Below, piece by piece: positions 8,676 to 15,595 of a stretch of 64,000 bases of DNA; position 1 is the stretch's first letter; each line of letters begins with the position of its first letter. The DNA is taken from NCBI GenBank assembly GCA_965277345.1, contig CBDICI010000003.1, positions 597,864 through 661,863 on the forward strand, in the 5' to 3' direction. This DNA comes from CAIOYC01 sp965277345. Lineage in GTDB: Bacteria; Pseudomonadota; Alphaproteobacteria; Caulobacterales; Caulobacteraceae. A program made the translations under genes and the position numbers. The notes under the pieces were generated by a model, which was given only the letters and a program-made list of their open reading frames with translations, ran no database searches and was not told the origin of the DNA.

Positions 8676-8889
8676 GTTTTTCTCAAACGAGTTACTGGTG
8701 GACACCCGCGGCTCTGCCCGACCGTATAGCTCGCGGGGTCGGGGAAGGACCCGCGGAAAGGTCAGACCCCTTGCCCTGTAGGGGCTGGGGTCGGCTCGCG
8801 ATGTGGGGGGGTTGGATAGCGTCCGCAGGCGGCGGCATTTTGTGCCGCAACCTGCTGGCGCACGTTACGCAGCGATTCGGGTTACGGCG
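8676..8889. promoter_or_regulatory. Late-gene leader region with nested inverted repeats
   Basis: This gene-free stretch separates the NusG-like gene from the terminase genes. It holds inverted repeats at 8717-8723/8737-8743 (CCCGACC/GGTCGGG), 8765-8770/8787-8792 (GACCCC/GGGGTC) and 8832-8837/8843-8848 (GCGGCA/TGCCGC). Together they could fold the late leader RNA. I cannot assign -35 and -10 boxes with confidence. By analogy with lambda this is where the late promoter, a pausing or antitermination site and cos would be expected. Confidence 0.4.
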
Positions 8890-9465
8890 TCAAGCGCCTG
8901 GTTTTGCAGGTGCGGCGTGATCCACGGGCATGTGGACCGTGCGCTCGCTGCCCAACATCGACATCATCACCGTGATCCGATTGGCGTCGCCATGCTGGAA
9001 AATGGCGTCGAAGCCGCTCATGGGACCTTTGGTGATCTTCACCGACATGCCCGGCTTAAACGGTGAAGCCTTTGACGCCTTTGGCGCACCCTTCAACAAG
9101 ATCAAACCATCGATCTCTTCAGCACGGATGCGCCTGACGGCGCCTCGCTCGATGGGAACCGGTAGCGGACGTCCGACCGATCGCGTGCGTGTGATCACCG
9201 ACGCGACACCATGCATGGTGAACACACGCCACCACGTCTCGTCTTCAAGGTCCAAGCGTACGAACAGATAGCGCGGGAACAGTGGCGCCGCGTGTGTCTC
9301 AGCTTTCTTCTCGATCGCACGCATCGGCAGGTAGGCGTCGAATCCGCCGCCGGTCAGCGACGCCAGCGCAAGCTTCTCGCGGTTAGGCTCGGCATTGACC
9401 ACATACCAGCGTGCTGCATCCTTCGACAAATCGCAGTAGTCTTCGACTTTCAGCAGCTTGCCCAT
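8890..9465 (-). CDS. Phage NusG/RfaH-type transcription antitermination protein
   Basis: A 191-residue NusG-family protein. The N-terminal NGN domain (about residues 15-110) has 'ARWYVVNAEPNREKLALASL', 'AYLPMR' and 'PLFPRYLFVRLD', all typical of NusG/RfaH. The C-terminal KOW part has 'FKPGMSVKITKGPMSGFDAIF'. NusG proteins bind RNA polymerase and modify pausing and termination. The gene is the last of the early/replication operon and immediately precedes the late region, the position of lambda Q, so it probably lets polymerase read through into the late genes. ATG 9465 lies four bases after the upstream stop with TAAGG nearby; a GTG at 9483 is possible. Confidence 0.87.
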   Translation of the reverse strand: MGKLLKVEDYCDLSKDAARWYVVNAEPNREKLALASLTGGGFDAYLPMRAIEKKAETHAAPLFPRYLFVRLDLEDETWWRVFTMHGVASVITRTRSVGRPLPVPIERGAVRRIRAEEIDGLILLKGAPKASKASPFKPGMSVKITKGPMSGFDAIFQHGDANRITVMMSMLGSERTVHMPVDHAAPAKPGA

Positions 9466-9469
9466 CGCC

Positions 9470-10648
9470 TTACGCCACTTCACCGGTTGAGATCAGTTGA
9501 TATTCGCGCCGTCCGACCAGGCGCGGTTTGGGTTCGGGGAGCCGCCATTCGCGGTCCACGAAGGCCATGACCTGGTTGCGCTGAATCCAGTCGCGGGCGG
9601 TTTCGGTCGCCGCGATCAGCAGCAGCTCGGCGCCGCAGAACTCGACGCGCACGCCGGCAAGCCAGCTGGCGAACAGATCGTCGCCGAACTTGGCGCGAAG
9701 ATCCTCCGCGAGGGTGCGCCAATGCGCCTGCTGCTCGCTCAGCGGACCGGCCGGTTCGAGCCTGCGGACCGGCGCGGATGACGGCGCGCCGCCGAATTGC
9801 TCCCAGCGGCCACGGCTGAGGAAGTTGTGCATCGCCAACGGCCGGCCGGATGCGCCCCACGCCTTGTCGTCGGCGGCATAGGCCCGGCAGGCGGAGATCA
9901 GCCGTTCGGCGGAGGCCCCCTTGGCGCGCTCCGCCGCAAACGCCGTTTGCGCTTCGCGATGGCTCGAGGCGCGACGCCCGGCGTCGGGATACGCCGACCA
10001 TGCGGCTTCGAAAGCTTCGTCCCGATCCTCGATCGAACGCGCGCTCGCGCTCTCGCGCTTGCCCTCGGGCGCGCTGTCTATGTGAGGGTTATTTGATGTA
10101 TCAGCCTTATAGGGGGGTCTGGGGGGTTCCGCCAAATTGGCGGGTGGTCGTGCAGTTTTTGGCGGGTGGTCGTGTCGTTTTTGGCGGGTGGTCGCTGGTT
10201 GTCCACACGCCAGATTGGCGGGTGATCGGCGCTGACCACTCGCCAGATTGGCGGGTGATCGCGCGGCCTCTGCGGCGCGTTCGACGAACAGACCACCCGC
10301 CAATCTGGCGTCTAGTCGTGAGCGAAGTTCGGTCCGATCCTCATCGGACAGAAGGCCGTAATCGGGCCTCTCGCGGTGCACGACATAGATGAAGCGCGAC
10401 TCCTTTCGCTCGCGCGCGGGCCGTTCGATCTTGGAGATCCAGCAGTCGCCGATCAGCCAAGCGATGTGCCGTTCGACCGTGCGCGTCTTCTGCGAGGTGT
10501 AGCGGCCGAGCCATTCCACCGAGGGAAAGCAGGTCCAGTCCTCGCCATCGTGCGCAGTGGCGCGGTCACACAACCCGAGCAGCACATACTTCGCGCCCGA
10601 GCTTTCGAAGCCGAGCAGCGACATCCAGTTCATGGCGTCGATACTCAT
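9470..10648 (-). CDS. Phage replication initiator (winged helix plus DnaA-N-like domain)
   Basis: A 392-residue protein. Residues 1-95 form a helix-turn-helix domain like lambda O-type initiators ('FPSVEWLGRYTSQKTRTVERHIAWLI'). A low-complexity linker (about 116-175) with repeated 'PANLA' motifs is encoded by DNA iterons. The last 85 residues ('WRTLAEDLRAKFGDDLFASW', then 'ARDWIQRNQ') resemble the DnaA N-terminal domain that binds DnaB helicase. It should bind the iterons in its own gene and load a helicase, as lambda O does. ATG 10648 follows GGAG and overlaps the Dam gene stop by ATGA. It belongs to a chain of overlapping early genes. Confidence 0.82.
   Translation of the reverse strand: MSIDAMNWMSLLGFESSGAKYVLLGLCDRATAHDGEDWTCFPSVEWLGRYTSQKTRTVERHIAWLIGDCWISKIERPARERKESRFIYVVHRERPDYGLLSDEDRTELRSRLDARLAGGLFVERAAEAARSPANLASGQRRSPANLACGQPATTRQKRHDHPPKTARPPANLAEPPRPPYKADTSNNPHIDSAPEGKRESASARSIEDRDEAFEAAWSAYPDAGRRASSHREAQTAFAAERAKGASAERLISACRAYAADDKAWGASGRPLAMHNFLSRGRWEQFGGAPSSAPVRRLEPAGPLSEQQAHWRTLAEDLRAKFGDDLFASWLAGVRVEFCGAELLLIAATETARDWIQRNQVMAFVDREWRLPEPKPRLVGRREYQLISTGEVA
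10137..10303. repeat. Replication-origin iterons inside the initiator gene
   Basis: Five direct copies of TTGGCGGGTG(G/A)TCG start at 10137, 10159, 10181, 10215 and 10248, and an inverted copy (GACCACCCGCCAA) lies at 10291-10303. The first three are exactly 22 bp apart and the next two about 33 bp, matching two and three helical turns. Copies 4 and 5 and the inverted copy also form the palindrome CGCCA-GAT-TGGCG. Iterons inside an O-type gene are the lambda origin design. Confidence 0.75.
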
Positions 10649-11499
10649 GCGGCTACTCCACTCAACGCTTCTTTCAGCCCCGCGCTCGCGGCGGGGTTCA
10701 GCCAAAGCACCTCCGTGCGCGAGCGCGCTCCGTCCGCGTGCGCCGGCCGTTCGACCCTTTTCCAACCCGTCAACGCGTGCTCGTAAAGCGGGTGTGGATA
10801 CCCCGAGAGGATCACCGCGCCGGCGACGGTCTCAAGCGCGGCCAGCAGGTCCGCATGGTCGGCGTCGGTCAATTCATGCCGATAGCAGCAATGCAAATCC
10901 GTGCCGTGGCGGCGGCCGGAGCGCGTCGAATGGAGGTAGGGTGGGTCGACGTAGAACAGCGTGTCGGGACCGTCGAACCGCGCGATGAGCGATTGCGCGG
11001 GGCGGTTTTCGATCACCACGCCCATCAGCCGCTCCGTGATCGCGCTCATATGCGGCGGCAGGTTGGCCCAGTCGTGCGCCGGCGTTGTGCCCGAGCGGTT
11101 GGAATTGGCGCGAAAACCGGTCCGTTGGCCGGGATGCGTGCCATTCGAGCCGTGACCCATATAGCTGCGGACCAAAAGCCGCCGCGCCGCCTCCACCGGA
11201 TCGTCCGATGGGACATAGGCGCCGTTGAACTCCGACCGCGCGAACGGCGTCATTCTGACCGCATCGACCAGCCGGCGCGCCATATTCGGGTCGCGCAGCA
11301 CTTCGAAGAAGCTGACAACAGATCCGTCCAGATCGTTGTAAATTTCGGCGTAGGCGCGCGGCTTGCGCAGCAACACGGAGGCTGCGCCGCCGAAAGGCTC
11401 CACGTAGACGCGGTGCGGCGGAAAATGGCCGATGATCCACGGGGCGAGCCGCCATTTGCCGCCGAGGTAGCGCAGCGCTGGGCGTTGAGGAGCGCTCAC
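10645..11499 (-). CDS. DNA adenine methylase, Dam/D12 class
   Basis: A 284-residue N6-adenine methyltransferase. The AdoMet motif 'VYVEPFGGAASVLL' is at residues 31-44 and the catalytic 'DPPY' at 185-188, the order of the D12/Dam class; 'LRYLGGKWRLAPWI' at the N-terminus is also typical. It begins at GTG 11499, overlapping the helicase stop by GTGA, and ends in an ATGA overlap with the initiator. No restriction enzyme lies nearby, so it is an orphan methylase, probably protecting phage DNA or tuning replication or packaging. The target sequence cannot be read from the protein by eye. Confidence 0.92.
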   Translation of the reverse strand: MSAPQRPALRYLGGKWRLAPWIIGHFPPHRVYVEPFGGAASVLLRKPRAYAEIYNDLDGSVVSFFEVLRDPNMARRLVDAVRMTPFARSEFNGAYVPSDDPVEAARRLLVRSYMGHGSNGTHPGQRTGFRANSNRSGTTPAHDWANLPPHMSAITERLMGVVIENRPAQSLIARFDGPDTLFYVDPPYLHSTRSGRRHGTDLHCCYRHELTDADHADLLAALETVAGAVILSGYPHPLYEHALTGWKRVERPAHADGARSRTEVLWLNPAASAGLKEALSGVAA

Positions 11500-13148
11500 G
11501 CCGCCACCTCGCGCTTTTGCAGGTAGCGGTCGACCAGGGCGCGGAAGCGGGATTCGTCGGTCTTGATCTCGCCGGCGCCGTCGAAGGGATCGACGATGCC
11601 CTTGGCCTCGGACGCCTTCAGCCCGTTGACCTCCATCATCGGCGGATCGGAGCCGTCGTCCGCCACCAGATAAAGGGCGGTGATCTCGTCTTCGGTATCG
11701 TCGACGATGGAGCCTTCGCGATCGACGCGGCCGATCACCTGGTGGTGCACCTGCGGCGACCAGTCCAGTTCGCCCACCACCACGAATTTGCAGCGCGCCT
11801 GGAGCCCGTCCACGCCCCGGCCGCTGCGCAGCGACAGGATGAAGACATCGGTCTCGCCGGCCAGGAATCGGGCCTTCTGGCGCGCCTTTTCGGCCTTGGT
11901 CTCGCTGCCGGTGAACATGGCGGGCGCAAGGTCCGCCAGCCGTTCCATCCAGATCCTGTAGACCTCGCGATGCCAGCCGGCGAGGATGACCGCCTCGCCG
12001 CCTTCGACGATCAGGCGCACCACATCGGCCACGTATTGCGCCTTGGCGATGCCGGTCTGCTGGCGGACGCGCAGATCGAGCTGGCGCATGGCCTCGCCGC
12101 GCTGGACGAAGCTGCCCGTAGCCGCCGTCTCGGCCAGTTGGCGCGCCACATCGTCGATCGAGGCCAGCGAGGCCGCGTCGTGGTCGACCAGCTGCACGAT
12201 GCGGTTGACCCGGTCGCCGGGCTTGCGATGGCGCGTGAAGGCGTGCTGCTCGCGCATGTAGGCGCCGAGCGCCGAGGGATTGGTGATATGACCGCTCGGG
12301 GCCCATTCGCGCGCGAAATCGCCGAAACTCCCGAGCAGATCGGCGCGCAGATACCCCATGATGTTGTAGATCTCGACGCCGTAATTGTAGATCGGCGTCG
12401 CGGTCAGACCGAGGCGGTAACGCGCCTGCGATACCAGCTGCAGCGCCGCCATGCCCTTTTGGGTATTGGTTCCGTTGCGCAGCTCCTGCATCTCGTCGAA
12501 CGCTACTAGGCCAACGCCCATGAGCGCGAAGGCGTCGGCCCAGCCCAGGATTTGAGTCCATCCGAAGATCCGCACGTCGCAGGGCGGTATCTCGTAGGGC
12601 GTCGTCTGGGTGACGCAGTGGGCGCTAAGCGTCGTGGTCTGCTCAACCTTCTCGCGCCATTGGTCCTGCAGGTGCCGGTCGCACACGACGATGGCGGGCA
12701 GCGCGCCGGGGAGCATCGCCGCGCCCATGCCCACGAAGGTCTTGCCGAGCCCGGTATCGTCGCCGCACAGCACGCCGCCGAACATGCGCAGCAGCTCGAT
12801 GGTGGTGACCTGGTGCGGCCGAGCGCCGAACCCCGGCCGCCAGTCGGTGTAAAGCGGTGGGGCGCAGTCGCCGTTCAGGATGTGATCGGCGAGCGCCTGG
12901 CGCGCGCGATAGCCGTCCAGCCCATCGTTCAACCGGGCTTGCACATCCGCTGTCATGGAAGGCGGATAGCGCTGGAAAAACCAGGTCAGGTCCGCCGCTT
13001 GCTCAAGGGTCGCCTTGAAGCGGAACGGCCCGCCCTGCCCCTTGGGCACCTTGGGAAACAGCCGCTTCAATTGCATGATCGCGTGCGGATCGAGGCCGCT
13101 CAGCACATAGTCCGCGCCCTCGACGGCAAGGTGGCCATAGGTTCTCAT
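11496..13148 (-). CDS. SNF2/DEAD-type DNA helicase
   Basis: A 550-residue superfamily 2 ATPase. Seen motifs are Walker A 'GDDTGLGKT' (129-137), motif II 'DEMQ' (218-221), motif III 'TATP' (249-252) and a C-terminal helicase half with 'LSLRSGRGVDGLQ' and 'QVIGRVDREG'. The first 100 residues ('EGADYVLSGLDPHAIMQLKRLFPKV') are probably a phage-specific specificity domain. Such enzymes remodel or unwind DNA during phage replication and recombination. It starts at ATG 13148 overlapping the preceding gene by four bases and is coupled to the Dam gene. Confidence 0.88.
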   Translation of the reverse strand: MRTYGHLAVEGADYVLSGLDPHAIMQLKRLFPKVPKGQGGPFRFKATLEQAADLTWFFQRYPPSMTADVQARLNDGLDGYRARQALADHILNGDCAPPLYTDWRPGFGARPHQVTTIELLRMFGGVLCGDDTGLGKTFVGMGAAMLPGALPAIVVCDRHLQDQWREKVEQTTTLSAHCVTQTTPYEIPPCDVRIFGWTQILGWADAFALMGVGLVAFDEMQELRNGTNTQKGMAALQLVSQARYRLGLTATPIYNYGVEIYNIMGYLRADLLGSFGDFAREWAPSGHITNPSALGAYMREQHAFTRHRKPGDRVNRIVQLVDHDAASLASIDDVARQLAETAATGSFVQRGEAMRQLDLRVRQQTGIAKAQYVADVVRLIVEGGEAVILAGWHREVYRIWMERLADLAPAMFTGSETKAEKARQKARFLAGETDVFILSLRSGRGVDGLQARCKFVVVGELDWSPQVHHQVIGRVDREGSIVDDTEDEITALYLVADDGSDPPMMEVNGLKASEAKGIVDPFDGAGEIKTDESRFRALVDRYLQKREVAA

Positions 13149-13492
13149 GGCGCGGCCGCCGCTTCCGCCCGGCGGACGATCACGTCCAGGGCCTTGAGCA
13201 CCTCGGCGTGCTGTCGTCCGGGCTTATCGTTCCAGAGGACAGGCCATGCTCGCAGCTGGGCCCGCATGAAGGCGTAGGTGGGCGTGATCAGCATCGCGCA
13301 GTAACCGAAGGGGCGAAGCTCCAGGTACAGCGCGCCCTCCAAACCCCAGCAGCAGGCCTCGTCGGCTAGCGGCGAGACCACCCGGCCTTCCGCGTCGCGG
13401 GCCATGGCGCCCGCAGTCCAGCGGAGCGGGTTGGACAGCCGTTCGCGCGTGGCGCGCAGGACGATGAGGTCGGGCGCGGCCTTCATAGCCAT
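13145..13492 (-). CDS. Conserved phage protein, DUF6197-like
   Basis: A 115-residue protein with no catalytic motif I can name. The segment 'LRWTAGAMARDAEGRVVSPLADEACCWGLEGAL' matches my memory of the DUF6197 pattern (a glycine-rich motif, then an acidic loop and a 'CxxGAL'-like helix). Function is unknown for that family. The start is either ATG 13492 or the in-frame ATG 13486; the latter forms a neat ATGA overlap with the nuclease stop. It is embedded between nuclease and helicase genes in the replication operon. Confidence 0.7.
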   Translation of the reverse strand: MAMKAAPDLIVLRATRERLSNPLRWTAGAMARDAEGRVVSPLADEACCWGLEGALYLELRPFGYCAMLITPTYAFMRAQLRAWPVLWNDKPGRQHAEVLKALDVIVRRAEAAAAP

Positions 13493-13866
13493 GCGCGCCC
13501 GAGGCTAAGGTGAAAGGCGGGCTTGCCGTTGATCCGCGCCGGAACCGACAGCCCCTTGCTGGTGGCCAGGACAATCTCCTCCACATCGGCGCAGGCGGCA
13601 TAGCGCTCCAGCTGGCGCAGCACCTGCGGCCGCTGCAGCTTCCTGACCTTGATCTCGATGGCGATGCGTCCGTCGATCAGGAAGTCGGGAATGTCCGCGG
13701 CGGAGAGCCGCTTTTCCCGCTCCATGAGCACGCCCAGGGGAAGACGCGCGGCCAGGTGCAGCTCTATGGCCGCCTGCGTCGCCTTTTCATGGCTGAGGTC
13801 GAAGCGGCCCATGGCCAGCAGGCGGCAGATCTCGGCGCCGGTGATCAGCGGAGCGTTCGTCGTCAT
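13483..13866 (-). CDS. Small PD-(D/E)XK-type nuclease (probable)
   Basis: A 127-residue protein. 'IPDFLIDGRIAIEIKVRK' carries the PD...EXK catalytic core: Asp61, then Glu71-Ile-Lys73, on the expected two beta strands. A preceding helix with Glu35 and a following 'QVLRQLERYAA' helix fit the fold of VRR-NUC or Holliday-junction-resolvase-like small nucleases. In this operon it could act in replication, recombination or junction trimming before packaging. ATG 13866 overlaps the upstream methyltransferase stop (ATGA). Confidence 0.72.
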   Translation of the reverse strand: MTTNAPLITGAEICRLLAMGRFDLSHEKATQAAIELHLAARLPLGVLMEREKRLSAADIPDFLIDGRIAIEIKVRKLQRPQVLRQLERYAACADVEEIVLATSKGLSVPARINGKPAFHLSLGRAWL

Positions 13867-14759
13867 GCGGCCTCGCCTATGGCGAAGGCGGCGTCGCTGG
13901 GCCGGGTCAGCCGAGCACGTGTGCCCGGCGGGATGCGCAGCACGATGGGGTGCGGGCGCGCTACGCGGCGGTGCTTCTCGAAGAAGTACCAGGCGTAATC
14001 GGTGGCGCTGGTGATCTCCGGATCGCAGCGGCCCTTGAGCAGCGGCAGGCGTTCGGAGAAGGGCGCCACGGCCGACAGGCCGCACTCGTCATGGAACAGG
14101 CGGTCGCGCTCCTGTCCGGCCAAGCAGCCCAGCCGCAGCAGCATGGCCACGCCGCGCCGCGCGCGCCGGTGCGCCACGCGAATGAAGTCTTCCAGCTGCG
14201 CGAACGGCGGATTGGTCGCGATCCAGTCGGCGACATAGGGCGCGTCTGTGTCCGCGCCGTTGATGAATTCGAAGATGCGGTTGCCGTCGTACCAATAGGC
14301 GTCCGAGGCGTGGACAGAGGCGAAATAGTCCCTGAACCCGTGCACCATGTGCCCAGCGCCGCAGGCCGGCTCCCACACGCTCTTGGCGGCGGGATCAAGC
14401 TGGCGGATCAGCTCCGCGCCGGCGCGCGCGCCCCAAGGCCAGGTGGGGTAGAAATCGCGCTCATCCGCCGTCTTGTCGCGGCTGGCCATCACCGCTGTAT
14501 GCCCGCGCGCGACGGGCTTGAGGTTCAGCTTCTCGAGCACGGAAGCGCCCTTGGGCGTGACGCGGTAGCGGAACTGGGACCCGATCCGGTCCACCTCGCG
14601 CCAACGCTCCGCCAGGCCGTAGTAGACGAAGGCCGCTAGATGGGCGCCGTGCAGCAGTCCACTCGACAGCGCTGCTGTTCCCCGTTCGCCGGTTTGGGAC
14701 AGCAGTTGCAGGGCTGCACGACGTTCTTCGCTTATTTGTTCAAGCGCAAGACCGTTCAT
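13863..14759 (-). CDS. N6-adenine-type DNA methyltransferase with N-terminal winged helix
   Basis: A 298-residue protein. The AdoMet loop 'SVWEPACGAGHMVHGF' (about 128-142) and catalytic 'NPPF' (183-186, in 'WIATNPPFAQLEDF') define an amino-methyltransferase; asparagine in motif IV suggests adenine as target. Residues 1-80 look like a winged helix ('FRYRVTPKGASVLEKLNL'). ATG 14759 is chosen because the longer frame would start at a TTG at 14762. A TATAAT-like box lies at 14771-14776 upstream on the same strand, overlapped by a HicB-type operator. This is the second of three methyltransferases in the prophage. Confidence 0.85.
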   Translation of the reverse strand: MNGLALEQISEERRAALQLLSQTGERGTAALSSGLLHGAHLAAFVYYGLAERWREVDRIGSQFRYRVTPKGASVLEKLNLKPVARGHTAVMASRDKTADERDFYPTWPWGARAGAELIRQLDPAAKSVWEPACGAGHMVHGFRDYFASVHASDAYWYDGNRIFEFINGADTDAPYVADWIATNPPFAQLEDFIRVAHRRARRGVAMLLRLGCLAGQERDRLFHDECGLSAVAPFSERLPLLKGRCDPEITSATDYAWYFFEKHRRVARPHPIVLRIPPGTRARLTRPSDAAFAIGEAA

Positions 14760-14770
14760 CAAGCCACGCT

Positions 14771-14827
14771 ATTATATGGCAGATTTGCCAGATAACCCTT
14801 GAGGATATGGCAGATTTGCCCTATACC
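14771..14827. promoter_or_regulatory. Divergent promoters with two HicB-type operators
   Basis: Rightward promoter: -35 TTGAGG (14799-14804), 17 bp, -10 TATACC (14822-14827). Leftward: -10 TATAAT read on the minus strand at 14776-14771, with a weak -35 around 14794-14799. The 16-bp sequence ATATGGCAGATTTGCC occurs twice, at 14774-14789 and 14805-14820, and contains the hyphenated palindrome GGCA-N4-TGCC. The right copy fills the spacer of the hicA promoter and the left copy that of the methyltransferase promoter. Confidence 0.72.
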
Positions 14828-14833
14828 AAATGC

Positions 14834-15037
14834 ATGAACCGCGCCGCTTTCCTCCGTGATCTCAAGCGCTACTGCCGCAAGCAGGGGCTGAGCTACGCCT
14901 TCGATGCCCGCACGGGTAAAGGCGGCCACGGCAGGGTGACGGTGGGCGACAGGTTCACCACGGTTCAGACCGACCTCAGCGAAGGCCGGATCGAGTCCAT
15001 TCTCAAGCAACTCGGCCTCCCAAAGGACGCCGTGTGA
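14834..15037 (+). CDS. hicA: HicA-type mRNA interferase toxin
   Basis: A 67-residue HicA-family toxin, predicted to cleave mRNA and block translation. The fold signature is the N-terminal helix 'RAAFLRDLKRYCRKQGL' and the catalytic 'GKGGHGRVTVGDRFTTV' with His32, then 'GRIESILKQLGL'. I choose ATG 14834 because the upstream promoter would start transcription there, giving a leaderless message; the longer frame from 14807 runs through the operator repeat. It is followed after 33 bases by hicB. The pair is on the plus strand inside an otherwise minus-strand phage operon. Confidence 0.85.
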   Translation: MNRAAFLRDLKRYCRKQGLSYAFDARTGKGGHGRVTVGDRFTTVQTDLSEGRIESILKQLGLPKDAV

Positions 15038-15070
15038 TGCTCCACCCGCACGAACATCACGGAGGATTTT

Positions 15071-15580
15071 GTGCAGAACTTCCTTTATCCCGCGACGGTT
15101 AGCGAACACGCGCCGGGCGACTATGTGGTGCGTTTCCAGGATGTCCCGGAGGCGATCACCGGCGGCGATACCGTGCAGGCGGCCATGCTCCAGGCGCCCG
15201 ACGCCCTGGCGGCGGCCATCGAAGGCTATCTGGAGCTGGACCGGCTTCCGCCGCTGCCGAGCGTCAGCGCGGCGGCGGGCGCGTTCGCCGTGCCGCTGGA
15301 TACGGCGCTGGCGGCCCGCGTCGCCCTGGTGCGCGCCATGAGCGAGCAGGGCGTCAGTCTGGCCGAACTGGCCCGGCGCATGGAAACCGACTGGAAAACC
15401 GTGCAGCGCATCCGCACCGGCAAGGCGGTCAGCGCCGATAAGGTGCTGGCGGCGCTGGCGGCGGTGGGGCTTGTCTCCTCCCTGACCGTCCAGCCGATCT
15501 TCAGCCAGGACGCGGCCGAGGAACTGCGCTGGCGCAGCGCTTACCAGGCCGTGGCGGACGGCATCGCCGCGCAGCAATAG
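15071..15580 (+). CDS. hicB: HicB-type antitoxin with C-terminal helix-turn-helix
   Basis: A 169-residue antitoxin starting at GTG 15071 behind GGAGG. The N-terminal domain ('YPATVSEHAPGDYVVRFQDVPEAITGGDT', then 'ALAAAIEGYLELDRLPPLPS') is the HicB partial RNase H fold that binds HicA. The C-terminal part ('SLAELARRMETDWKTVQRIRTGKAVSADKVLAALAAVG') is an XRE-like DNA-binding domain. It most likely binds the two ATATGGCAGATTTGCC sites and represses hicAB, and perhaps also the divergent phage promoter. It ends fifteen bases from the convergent methyltransferase gene. Confidence 0.88.
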   Translation: MQNFLYPATVSEHAPGDYVVRFQDVPEAITGGDTVQAAMLQAPDALAAAIEGYLELDRLPPLPSVSAAAGAFAVPLDTALAARVALVRAMSEQGVSLAELARRMETDWKTVQRIRTGKAVSADKVLAALAAVGLVSSLTVQPIFSQDAAEELRWRSAYQAVADGIAAQQ

Positions 15581-15595
15581 ACGCCTCACGACCAT

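Noticed and set aside
10137..10303. CRISPR-like evenly spaced repeats
   Set aside because: Repeats are only 14 bp with 8-20 bp between them, lie inside a coding gene and include an inverted copy; they fit iterons.
14807..14833. Longer HicA N-terminus from ATG 14807
   Set aside because: This segment is the operator and -10 region, and the added residues do not fit HicA proteins.
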